Below are positions 1 through 10,328 of a DNA stretch of 64,000 nt, piece by piece. This DNA is from Acanthaster planci (Eukaryota; Echinodermata; Asteroidea; Valvatida; Acanthasteridae), in contig NW_019091356.1 of assembly GCF_001949145.1 (NCBI RefSeq), positions 1,765,489 to 1,829,488 on the forward strand. The letters run 5' to 3'. The position numbers and the translations under genes are program-made. The first letter of the stretch is position 1. Each line of letters begins with the position of its first letter. Under the pieces are notes generated by a model. The model saw only the letters and a list, made by a program, of their open reading frames with translations, made no database searches and was not told where the DNA came from.

Positions 1-1589
1 GACCATGAAAGGACGTAGACAGTCGTCAATACTGACGTCCAAACTCACGACTCGGACCAAGTCGCGAATAGTGGCGCCAATATTCAAGTCCAAAATTCAC
101 ACCCGCTCTCTGGATCGCGTATATTGTCACGAGCTTTTGTTCGGCAGGCGAGGTAGACCATGCCCGGGTTTTTGATGCCACGTGATTACAAGAATCGGAA
201 TATGGGTCATACCCTGGACTTGCAACACACAGTGTGTGTACGGGCTGCCGAAATAAATGGCCATGTTCTGCAGAATTCACATGAAGTGCTAAGTTGCGTG
301 TTGACGTCACTAATTGCTAAGTATAGCGTTGTGATTACCAAGCCGAATATCAAACCTACAAGGTGTAGATCACTGACACTGCGCGGGGTCGACTTGACCT
401 CACACTTAGCTTCTGTGGGAAAATGCGACAATATTCACTAGAAAAGGTGGTTTTGAGCGATTATTTTTTACTTCCTGTTTAATTTCCAAAAGGTTTCAAA
501 GCAATCATTTCCCCAAAACCAAAGCACAATCAATATACAGGTCAGTACGTGTTACATGGCTTTTAAAAGCAGTTCGGTTGGTCAAGATGAAGGCAAACTA
601 CTCTGTTTACTTTGATTTCAACCCCAGCGTTGGTATCAATAACTTCAAATTAAAAGAAGCCACTCCCCTGAATGTGGACCGATCTCAACAAGAAATGGCC
701 TACTCCATTCCTGGCGAATCAACCACAAATTTCCTCTTAATTGTTCACTTGTCAAAACAAAGTTACCACTGAATCAGTTCATGGAATATGCAAATATGGA
801 TGAAAATGAAACGAAAATAGGAACAGTTACACAATTCTGTGAATTTCCACAAATCAACAACACTCAGAACAATCCGTCAAACCGCCATTTTACTAGTCTT
901 GCTTTTTCCTAAGAACGACATAATCTGTTGTTTTTCTTAAAGAAACAAAAGGAAATGTGTTTTCATAACCGTGGATTAGAACTATAAAGTCACATTTAAT
1001 GTTCTTTCCTCAGCAGTTTTTTATGGATCCCACCTAAAAAATTCAAAATGGTTTATTTCATATTTCCAAATATATGCATAATTAACCGAAAAAGTCAAAA
1101 TCGGGATTCAGTATTTAAGAGACGATATCAAAGTCTTGAGTCGAATTCTACTACAAAAATACTATTAATGTTTCGTTACGTCTTGAAATTCATTTCTGAT
1201 TAAGAGTACTGATTTACTTTTCCAACAATGTACAAATCTTGTCAACAGATGGCGCACGTACTTTATAGCGATCAAGCTTTGCACAACACATCGACTATCC
1301 TTGTAACTTATACACAGGCAAGTTGCCGTCAAAATGTTTCATTTCATTCCGTAATAGTCCTGGTATCCTACACACGCATGGAACAAAACACAGATAGTGC
1401 ATTCGATTAGTATAGCAGCTTCCATTTGGCTTTGGAACGTAAAGATTTTGCTCACCGTTCCAACAAAAATCCTCCGGGACCATTCACACAATAAATTAAG
1501 TCAAGAATAAGCGAACAAGCCCCCTCGTCAGAACGTCAAAAACAGATGTAGACGAAATTTCTCATGCTGATACATAAAGGTTGCCCGCG
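1..1589. other. Left-edge intergenic DNA, no recognised gene
   Basis: The first 440 bases are less AT-rich than what follows and hold open frames of 93-94 codons on both strands. None has a recognisable domain, the plus-strand frame has a stop just before its ATG, and I see no splice context that would make it an exon. From 440 to 1589 the sequence is AT-rich without a supported coding region. The left part could be a fragment of a gene or an old transposon that continues outside the window. Confidence 0.4.
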
Positions 1590-2440
1590 ATAACATCCCT
1601 TTCATTATGGTTTCATTACAATGCATGATTATAATAATGATTCGATCACCAGTGCTTTCTGAATATGAAGACCCAGACCATGCGGTCAGCTGGCGCTGGC
1701 GTGTTTCTGGCACCGCATTAAACATCTCCCGGATGCGAGTGGGCGGGCACTGAAGGAAGACAGAGGAGGCACATGGACCAATGCGGGTGCGTCTGCGGGT
1801 CGCGTTGGAAACGCACCAATGCTATACAGGTGGAAATACCTTCCCGAGTCGGATATAAAGCCTCTTAACATGGGTCGGTTGACTTACTGAGATTTGTTTG
1901 AGGGTTTCCGATGTCTGTGACGATGGGAGACAGCAAGGATGGTACATGCATGGTTTATGCAAGGACGAACACTGCAAAGATATTACTGATAATGTAGCGC
2001 ATACTGGTGCGTGTTGTTATCCGAGATGATACGTGTTGGGCTTGGGGATGCAGTACTGGGATGCTACGTTGGAAGGTGCGCGGGAAAAGCTTCTGACCAA
2101 CATGGCTCTTTTCAGCCGATGAGGAAATGCTTCTGCTCGAGGCGGATTAACCTTTAAACCCCCCCCCGCCCCCAAAGTATGTAAACTCATTCTGAAATTG
2201 GAGGGTTGAGGACTGTCAAGGTAAATTAATGACCAGCGTCTAGATCGTAGTATTTTCACGGCTATCCACACTAACCGAGTATTTCTCGCCATCGGATGGG
2301 TTGCTTTCTCAGAACGATGCCGCTGATCGGCAAACTTTTACAGTGGATTACTTCAATGGGACAGTCGACCCGAAAGTTGACATGACAGGTGTATATGGTA
2401 ATCCTACCGGCAGTCACACTATGGTTCTGTGGGATCAGAC
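1590..2440 (-). pseudogene. Relic of an Ig-domain receptor (copy A)
   Basis: This is a broken copy of the intact receptors at 4606-6048 and 8916-10328. About 2345-2440, read on the minus strand, matches the start of the first Ig domain, with PQNHSV and then YTCHVNFRVDC, corresponding to PQNQSV and FTCHADFHVDC of the intact gene. About 1590-1935 matches the juxtamembrane and cytoplasmic tail: HLYSIGAFPTRPADAP corresponds to HIYSGGVFPARPVDAP, and AVPETRQRQLTA to AVLDTRQDELSA. The pieces lie in different frames and the roughly 400 bases between them are too short for the missing Ig and membrane segments, so most of the ectodomain is deleted. The tail is closest to the 4606-6048 gene. It cannot encode a receptor; a short transcript is not excluded. 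Limits are approximate. Confidence 0.7.
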
Positions 2441-4605
2441 TGCCACGCTAAAACTCCGAGGTAGAAGAGATAGGCAAAACAGTGCAAAGCAAAATGAGGA
2501 AAGTTGTGCCCGTTGTGTCTCTGAATATACCAACATGAAACTAACACGTGCACTCAATGTAAGGTTTAACATATGATATTCTAAGCTGCAGGCTCAAAAG
2601 TTTGAGAACCTGGATTTCGCATTTTATTCAACGAACATTCGTAGTTTTGCTTATCAAAATATTTATTGAAAACTGACAAGGAAAACATGGAAATTCTCAA
2701 AGATAGAAAATTTATTTCTTCATTTATTTATTTTCAACAAATTTCTGATGTTAAATCACTTTCACTGTATACATCTCGCACTTCGAGGGCTATTTTGTTT
2801 ATTTGCAAAATGTCAACGTTGAGTCTTAAGCTCTGATGAATAAGGAAAGTAAAAGTACAGAGACGGTCACTTTCAAAACCACGCATTGCTGTTATCTGTA
2901 AATACAGGAGTGAGTTATTATCAAAAATGATAAACTATGCGTGTTTCAGTTTGAATTTTTTTGAGCAAAGTCGATATAATTGGAAATAAAAGGGCACAAC
3001 CTGATTTTCAAATGTATAACTCGACTCGAAACTCCATCAATAGTTACTGATTCTAGAACCAACTGTTACATCAGATTGGATTTGGTACTTTCTGATAATA
3101 AATTCGATCGTATAGATTTATTTGGAGAATTTTGGGCGAACTACAAGATTCCTCACTGTTAGTGATGGATGAAATACACGTGTACAATGTTGTACATTAT
3201 TATGCATAAAATTGCCAAAAATGATACGAAACTCCAACATTAGACAAAACAGTCCGGTTTAAATGACAGCAAGTATCAAAGCAAAAATAAATGAAAGCAA
3301 ATATAAAAAAATGTGATTTGAGGTGGTTCAAGAATTGCGTCAACAAATCGGTCATTCTACAAAATACTGATGAACAGCTCAAATCGTCACCTCTTTTCAA
3401 CGGTGCCCACGAAATTCAAAGTCATATTTTTTCAGAAAGAACTGGGAAACCACCTAAACCTTATGAAATCACTTCCAAATAAAGATGAGAACTGCACATA
3501 TACTTTTTCTCACAAATCCTGCCACCGGCGCATGCACTTTTTATCAAATTTACAAGCAATAAGAAGAAACTGCTGCACTCTGACAGTCATGTGCATTAAT
3601 GATGCATTAATTTAGACACTACCAATCGCTGTTACAACTTCCTTGCGAGTCCAAGACATCCAGACTCTCATCTGTAGTGGACATGACACATACACAGACG
3701 CTGAATAGATTTGATATCCTAGAAAGATTATGTCCAGTGGCTTAACTACGGGAGATCACGGAGCCGGGGGTGTATGCTCCCAGCGGAAGTTAGTGTCCTG
3801 TCCCCCTTCAATGCGAAATTTTGGAATATGCACGACCTACGTACAAATCACAGTCACCTTAGTTTCAGTCAGATCAAAAATTAGGGCTTTGATTATGTCT
3901 TTCTATTAATAAATTTACACAACACCCTTATTACGTGTATATTACACAAATGCACATGTGCCGTGCTGTATCAACTGCTTCGGTCCGCAGTACAAAGGTA
4001 TGGAACCCTTTAAAATGAGTGGATCATGTAATGCTTAATGTGTTAAGAAACATTTAATACATAACAGATATTCTGTATATAGAACTGCGGGCTCCATTTT
4101 GTGTTCCGTCAATAACACAAGTTTCTTTCATGCACTCAGATATCTCCTATTCGCTTTTTGGATGCACACAAAAGTAAACACAAAAGCAAACGATTTTCAC
4201 GGTGTACCGGTACATTAAGCCTTTTTGATAATTATAATTTATACAAAATTGGGTACTGTGTCGCAGATCTGGCGCAAATATTGTGCCGCATTTTCATACA
4301 ATTAAAACCCTATCCCCCCCAAAAAAATTGAACTGTCCATTCTTAAATCCTCACAATAAACATGAGTTTCGCGCCCGAACTTAATTTACATGTTCAACTC
4401 TCCCATTAACAAGCCCAAAGTGAATAAAATGCAAGATGAAGGCCAATAGACCTCGCCTTGAATTTTACTCGGTTGCAGTTCATGTCATTTTCATCACTAA
4501 ATTGTGTACCTATGACATTGGATATACTCAAGATGAATTGGTATGATAAACGACGCATTTTTAAATGTGGAAGATGCAAAACCGTCTCTCAAACATAGAA
4601 TTTTA
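2441..4605. other. Intergenic DNA between Ig relic A and the first intact Ig gene
   Basis: AT-rich sequence with no supported coding region; the open frames are short and have no domain features. Its right end carries the 3' flank of the Ig gene at 4606-6048. An AATAAA word on the minus strand (4602-4607) overlaps that gene's stop codon and is too close to be its sole poly(A) signal. Confidence 0.5.
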
Positions 4606-6048
4606 TTACACCGAATCTTCAACACTGTGGACATCTGAATGCGGCATTGTGTACAGATCCTTCCCGACCGTAAATCTCACAGAACCAACACCCGATTTAC
4701 TGCTGTCTTCAGACAAATCGTCAGAAGATTCAGTGTTGTCAAGTTTCCCTTCACTTGGCAAAGTGTACAGATCTTCTCCAACATGGACACGCGTCAGCGT
4801 CCCGTCCGGGCCAATTCGTTTTATGCGATTGCTTCCATTACCAGCGCGCTCTGTAGATGGGGGCCCGGACGAGGCAGACAACTCATCCTGGCGTGTGTCA
4901 AGCACAGCATAAACGTCTCCCTGCTGTGGGTGGGCGGGGCGCTGAATAGAAGAAAGAAGGGTGCTTGGGCCGATATTAGGTGCATCTACGGGTCGTGCTG
5001 GAAAGACGCCACCGCTGTATATGTGGGAATCCCTTACTGGGTTGGGGACAAAGCGTCGTAAAGTGGGGGCGGCTTGGTCGACTTGAGATCTGTTTGGGGG
5101 TTTCCGATGCTTGCGACGGTAGAAAACGACAATGAGGATGATAGCTACGAGAACCATAAAAGCAAGGATACCACCAATAACCAACCACAATACCATAAAC
5201 GAACCCGTATCTGCATCGATGATGATCTGTGTTGGACTTGGGAATATTGCATTAAGAGGTTGCGTTGGCAACTGTGTGGGAAAATTCAAGCCGGCATCAT
5301 TCCACGTTTGTGCAACCACTAACATTTGATACCATGGACTAATTTTTTCACAATCCGTGGTGTACATGATACTGAACTTGGCTTGGCATTGTATTTGGCT
5401 TCCGTTGTCTGAGGCCAAGACTGGAGATATGGTCAGTCGATTTGCTGAGATTGCAAACCTGTCGTCGCTGTTAAGGAAAATGGTCTGGTTGTCTGCTTTC
5501 TTCACGAGCCATCTAAACGTAGAAGAGTCCTGGTGAGGATGAATGTCACAGCGAAAAGTCCCTTCACTACCTACAGTCAGTTCTTCCTTTTGAGTGACTC
5601 TGGTTGATAGGTTGTGATGAGTTTGACAAACGCTTTGACCAGTCACGGTTAGAAATGCAAGACTTGAAGTGTCAATACCTTCTCTCCCCGATATAGCGCA
5701 AGAGTATTTTCCAGAGTCAGCTGAAGTAACATTGTTAATTGCCAAGGTGCAGACCGTCGTATGGCCAGAGCTATTTAGATGCACTGAATATCTCTCATCA
5801 ACATAGGAATCATTCACACAACCACACCGCGACACTTTTTGGGATTCACTCTGGCTAATTACTTGTCTTGACCAGGAGATTATGTTAGTTTCACAATCAA
5901 CATGAAAGTCGGCATGACAGGTGAATGTCGAAGTCCCATCCTCAGCCACACTCTGGTTTTGTGGATATACACTAAGGACATGGTGCGATTCTGATGCGGA
6001 TGAGACATGCAGCCAAATGCAAACGAGTGCAAGAATAGCTGTAGCCAT
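4606..6048 (-). CDS. Two-Ig-domain transmembrane receptor with tyrosine-rich tail (Ig receptor 1)
   Basis: A predicted type I membrane protein of 480 residues in one uninterrupted frame. I chose the ATG at 6048 because it opens directly into a signal peptide (MATAILALVCIWLHVSSAS); an ATG 30 codons upstream in the same frame would bury it. Ig domain 1 spans about 27-137 (C44, W59, DSGKYSC with C117), with extra cysteines C52, C75 and C77. Ig domain 2 spans about 141-246 (C167, W180, C221; also C141 and C233). A Thr/Pro/Asn-rich stalk, a membrane span at about 284-309 and a basic stop-transfer (RRKHRK) follow. The 170-residue tail has tyrosines at 344, 380 (DVYAVL, a YxxL motif), 428 and 466; the last two lie in a repeated VGxDLYTxP module, likely SH2-type docking sites. 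Many N-x-S/T sites decorate the ectodomain. The ligand is unknown; immune-type or adhesion signalling is an inference. It lies between two relics of the same family. Confidence 0.85.
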   Translation of the reverse strand: MATAILALVCIWLHVSSASESHHVLSVYPQNQSVAEDGTSTFTCHADFHVDCETNIISWSRQVISQSESQKVSRCGCVNDSYVDERYSVHLNSSGHTTVCTLAINNVTSADSGKYSCAISGREGIDTSSLAFLTVTGQSVCQTHHNLSTRVTQKEELTVGSEGTFRCDIHPHQDSSTFRWLVKKADNQTIFLNSDDRFAISANRLTISPVLASDNGSQIQCQAKFSIMYTTDCEKISPWYQMLVVAQTWNDAGLNFPTQLPTQPLNAIFPSPTQIIIDADTGSFMVLWLVIGGILAFMVLVAIILIVVFYRRKHRKPPNRSQVDQAAPTLRRFVPNPVRDSHIYSGGVFPARPVDAPNIGPSTLLSSIQRPAHPQQGDVYAVLDTRQDELSASSGPPSTERAGNGSNRIKRIGPDGTLTRVHVGEDLYTLPSEGKLDNTESSDDLSEDSSKSGVGSVRFTVGKDLYTMPHSDVHSVEDSV

Positions 6049-6362
6049 CGTCCCTGTGACAAAAAAACCGCTTGGAGAGCCATATAACCTAACACCCATC
6101 TCCAATGCTGAGGTATGTTCTGAAGCTGGATTTCTCACGCCTCAGCTATTTATTGTATGAATATTTCCATGCAGGTGCATTGCTTACGTTCCCTTCACTT
6201 TCGTTCTCTGTCCACACCGAAAAGGTAATCAGGAAGCGCACTGTATGCCAGGCTTTCGGATATTAACTACATCACGCACTAAGCCTTCAGAACCAAATGT
6301 GTATACACTAATATCTACACGTATAAACTACTGTTACATGTACACGAAACCACAGACTTTGC

Positions 6363-7051
6363 TCATCGGTTTTGGTACTGATTCGTGCTTGGGGATGGGA
6401 GAGCCGGGAGGTTAAGTGGACATAGTGGCCTGGAGAGATTTACAACGGAACGATATAGTGTCTTGAGAGTCACTGAAACCTGGAACCAAGGACTCTGCTG
6501 TTCATGGCATGTGGCGTACACGAACGTACAACTAATTTGAATTTCGTTGTCCGAGGCTACACAGGAGCGGACAGATGACCAAACAGAAGTATGAAATCTG
6601 TCAGAGGTGTGAACGAAAACGAGAGGTTCTCTTTGAGTTACCCCGATGGATGAGTTTTGGGAGTTGGCACACATAATTTTATGCCTTGAACTGTCTCCGT
6701 GGGGAACACACTGACAGAGGAGCAGGAAGAACTATTCCTGGATAATGTATAGCAAAAATACTCCTTCCACTATCAGCTGAAGAGACGCTGTATAATTTAC
6801 AGTGTGTAGGTCACTGCATCTTCGGTGCTATTCTGATACACTGAATATTTCTTGAAATCAGATGGTCTGGAAAGGTCAGCGCATCGCAACTGATCTTTAA
6901 TCACTTGCCCAGTAAATTCCCACTACTTCGGCAATCGACTGAGAAGTTGGCCTGGCAAGTGAATACTGCAGGCCCATACACGCTTTGGTTCTGTGGATTC
7001 ACCCGAAGCGGGAAAAATGCACGCGATGATCCCGAAAACGGGCGCGGCCAT
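6363..7051 (-). pseudogene. Relic of an Ig-domain receptor (copy B)
   Basis: A broken paralogue of the flanking receptors. A signal-peptide-like start lies at 7051 (MAAPVFGIIACIFPAS). A frameshift follows at once, because the next family block (NPQNQSV, then FTCQANFSVDC, near 6930-7005) is in another frame and runs into a stop. The block near 6775-6800 preserves the SADSG part of the first Ig domain but with stops nearby. The second Ig domain remnant is at about 6363-6674, with SIGVTQRE, TSDRF, SCTFVYATC and SPWFQVSV, corresponding to NLSTRVTQKE, SDDRF and SPWYQMLV in Ig receptor 1. No membrane span or tail is recognisable before the 3' end of this relic. Several independent lesions make it a pseudogene. 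Confidence 0.75.
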
Positions 7052-8915
7052 TGCCCTTCTCATCACACCACCGGGCTTCTTCCATTTAAGGAGATGAAAC
7101 CATGGAATAGAAGATCATTTTTTGCACCGTTCTTTGGTCGAATTATGTCATGTTACGAACATAGATTTCTCAAGCAACGACCTTTCCGTCATTGATAAAG
7201 TAATTGAGGATTTTGTATACGGCACTTTAATTTAAGGCGCGGTTTCAGTTTATATTTTTTAATTGCAGTTTCGATCTTATAAGATTTATCAAAATATCAC
7301 CTAATGAGAGTGCGAAGAAGAAGGAAATAAATAAAACTCGGTTGGACTATTTCTTGCTGGTCGCTCTTAAGATGATTTATTTCTAGCTGGGCTCAGAACA
7401 GAAATCAGGATCCGATTATTGGACAAACATCTAGGAAAGACAACAATTTATGGTGGAAATTGTGCATCTTATTTAAACCCGTGAGAACTAAAAGGGGGGA
7501 GAACAAGGCAACTAGAGAATGACGGATCTGCGTAAGGGAAAATTACCAGCTCCCTGCGTATTATAATTGTAAAGTTAAGCACTACTACAAATGTACTATC
7601 ATTGGAAGAGGGGTAACCACTCCTATAAAAAGTCCAATGTATGGAAAACAGCACAGTATACACATAAAACAGTGTATGTTTCAGAGGATGGTAACATACG
7701 CTTAAAACACATTTCTCAACCATTGATGACTTTGGTATACAACACTAAACATGTTCAGTTAAACAGAAATCTCATGTTACGGGGAATCCTTCCGTACATC
7801 AAAATCTTAACACATTATGGTTGAATATGATGCACACGTCGCCCATAATTTCTTAACACGAACAGCAAAATTTAAATTTACAGCAAGCATTGTACCTGCC
7901 AGAAGATTAGTGGAGGGGAAGGATCTACAGCATTACCAGCTTCTTATTGACAGCAATGGTATTATAGTCCTACATGACAAGTATAACACAACATGTCTGA
8001 ACGATCTATCTTTATGATAAAACTATGTTCAAACTGTTATACAAATATCAGCAAATCAAATTCCCAGATCGTAATTTGACCATTGAACATAACCTAAGAA
8101 AGACTGACAAAAAATACAATCGTTCAATGCAATTGACCATCCTTGCTTTACAACAATCACAATTACATGAAAGATATCTAAAATTTCCTCACCAGAATCT
8201 AGTCCCGCAAGACTAAATTGCCGTCGGCCACAGTCACCTGTCAGGACTCGATGTAGCAACAGCTTTTACTTCAGAAAAACGACCAAGGAGGAAAGCAAAT
8301 GTGGCTATAAACTAAGGAAACAAAAAAGAAGAGAGAACAGCACTCTACGTGACTCCTCTCAGAACGGCATGCGCAGGAATGGCCGTCTTGAATTTGGCGC
8401 TGCATCACGCCATACCCTGCGCATGCTTGGCTAGGCATCGACAATACAGTTTGTCCAGGCTATGTAAGGAAGAAATTCCTATTACATGTGGGGAAGTACA
8501 TGTACGTAACCAAATGGATTCGCAGTACGCGAAATTCGGTTGGTTACACTAAATAAAAGATTACTCAAACGGTACACTGTAAAGGCTGTATTTACCTCAG
8601 TTGTCAAACTGAAAGTTCAAAGCTAGTGCTTCCTATCGGTAAAAGTTATTCATTTCTCAACACTTAACGAATAACCGAAAGCAAGGTAGCGTGCTTAGTA
8701 ACCAAAGACAAAATGTTTACTTTCTTAGCTAAGTACAGCAGAAAACACAAACCAGTTACAATTACAAATTAATCATTATTGGGTCATAAACTCCAGCAAA
8801 ATAATAACACATTTAAAAGCATTGGTCATTGCCAAAAACTGAAAGTCTCAGTCAGAAATCTGGTAGATATGAACATTAATTTTTCTAATCCAAACGAACT
8901 CCTGACACCTTTACA
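7052..8915. other. Intergenic DNA between Ig relic B and Ig receptor 2
   Basis: AT-rich, with no supported coding region. The short open frames between 7.5 and 8.6 kb have no domain, signal peptide or splice context. It contains the small palindrome at 8367-8426, described separately. Confidence 0.5.
8367..8426. repeat. 60-bp palindrome with GC-rich arms
   Basis: The left arm GCATGCGCAGGAATGGC (8367-8383) and the right arm (8409-8426) are inverted copies, apart from one or two bases, separated by about 25 bases. Each arm carries a GCATGCGCA core, which resembles half of the NRF1 recognition site. It could be a paired protein-binding site, a cruciform-forming sequence or a decayed miniature element. 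It lies about 500 bp past the 3' end of Ig receptor 2. Confidence 0.55.
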
Positions 8916-10328
8916 TCAATGAGGCGAGTAAGCAGTTACCATGATCTGTTTGTTCTGGTTCAATGCTCCTCGAGTAAATGCGACATTACTCTTATTTGGT
9001 ATCAGGTACGGACTCTCTGCCCCCTCCTGGATGTTGTGCAGGGTTAAATTCGGTTTGTCTCTTGACCAAATGATTGTTTCCTTCGAAGACTCATGTCGGT
9101 TTCTATCACTCTGATGTTCTCCTAGTTCTACCGGCGATGCTCCGTGCACCTGTGTGCGCACATCATCGAGACGAACTTCGGAGTAGAGGTGACTTTCTGG
9201 TTCCGTTCCACCGCTTTCTGGTTTGATGGTGTGGAAATACACCGGATTTCCTCTTGTAGTTGTCGGTATGGAAGATGAGGGGCGAAGCGTTGGGAATCCT
9301 TCGGATCTTTTCTTGGAACAGGCCTTGGGCTGACGCACCACGGGATGCTTCCTAATCTTAAGTAAGTAGACCGCAGTGCCAACGATGATAGCTCCAAGGA
9401 TTACCAAGGCGAGGATGCTGCCGATTACTGGCCACACCCCGGACTGATAGGCATCGGTAGCGACAACGATCTGCGTTGTTCTCGTCACTGTATGCCGTGG
9501 TGGATCACGTGAAGTTTGTGTCGGCTTCAGCGTGTTCCTTGACAAATTCCCACTGGAAATGGAAAAATTCAAGGAGAACTCACTCAATGTCTGCAGAACC
9601 AATATCTGGTGCCACGAACTTCGGCCCTCACAGCCTGTGGCGTATACAACCTCACATCGCACTTGACTTGCCTTGTCTGAGGTCATGAGGGGCGAGATAA
9701 TCAGTCGATTAGCTGAAGTCGCGAATCTTCCATTAGTGTAAATGGGAACAGTCTCGCCAGCTGCTCCCTTCACGAACCATCTAAACGTGGGAGCTGTTGG
9801 GTGGGCGTCAATGCCACAGTGAAACTCCCCTTTACTGCGTACTGCTAGGTCTCTTCTTTGAGTGACCACGACGGATAGGTTCAGGGGTGTTTCGCACAAA
9901 GTTTCATTGGCCACGGTGAGCACTGCGTGACCAGAAGTGGTAACGGCGGTTTGCGTTAATGCAACGCAGTAGTACTCTTCACTGTCAGCCGAAGTTACAT
10001 CGACAATTTCCAGCGTGTAGATTGTTAAGTTTTCGATGCTGTTCAGAGAGGGTAAATACTTCTCGGCATTTGCTTGATCGTTGACTGTTTCGCAGGTTGT
10101 AATTTCTACAGGTGCGTTGCGGTCACCATCAATGGGCTGTCTCGTCCAATAGATTATTTCACCTGCCGTGCAATTGACCCGAAAGTTGGCGTGGCAAGTA
10201 AAGGCCGCAGTCCCACCCTCGACCACACTCTGGTTGTGCGGATTCAGGATGAAATATCGATCATAATTCGATGTGAATGAGACTTGCAGGAAAATGCATA
10301 AAAAGAAACTTAGAGCCGCACCGGCCAT
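8916..10328 (-). CDS. Two-Ig-domain transmembrane receptor with tyrosine-bearing tail (Ig receptor 2)
   Basis: A predicted type I membrane protein of 470 residues in a single frame, paralogous to Ig receptor 1. The signal peptide is MAGAALSFFLCIFLQVSFTS. Ig domain 1 is at about 26-140 (C45, W61, SADSEEYYC with C121; extra C53 and C79). Ig domain 2 is at about 144-247 (C171, W184, C225; extra C145 and C233). A Ser/Thr-rich stalk follows (about 250-295), then a membrane span at about 299-323 and a basic anchor (KIRKH). The tail (about 145 residues) carries NPVYFHTI, HLYSEV, SPYLIP and TAYSPH tyrosine motifs. It lacks the repeated VGxDLYTxP module of receptor 1, so the two probably recruit different adaptors. 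The ectodomains align along their whole length. The ATG at 10328 is taken because it begins the signal peptide. As in receptor 1, no intron interrupts the coding region. Ligand unknown. Confidence 0.85.
   Translation of the reverse strand: MAGAALSFFLCIFLQVSFTSNYDRYFILNPHNQSVVEGGTAAFTCHANFRVNCTAGEIIYWTRQPIDGDRNAPVEITTCETVNDQANAEKYLPSLNSIENLTIYTLEIVDVTSADSEEYYCVALTQTAVTTSGHAVLTVANETLCETPLNLSVVVTQRRDLAVRSKGEFHCGIDAHPTAPTFRWFVKGAAGETVPIYTNGRFATSANRLIISPLMTSDKASQVRCEVVYATGCEGRSSWHQILVLQTLSEFSLNFSISSGNLSRNTLKPTQTSRDPPRHTVTRTTQIVVATDAYQSGVWPVIGSILALVILGAIIVGTAVYLLKIRKHPVVRQPKACSKKRSEGFPTLRPSSSIPTTTRGNPVYFHTIKPESGGTEPESHLYSEVRLDDVRTQVHGASPVELGEHQSDRNRHESSKETIIWSRDKPNLTLHNIQEGAESPYLIPNKSNVAFTRGALNQNKQIMVTAYSPH

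Noticed and set aside
160-441. 93-codon plus-strand frame at the left edge.
   Set aside because: No recognisable domain, and an equally long frame exists on the opposite strand; insufficient support for a gene.
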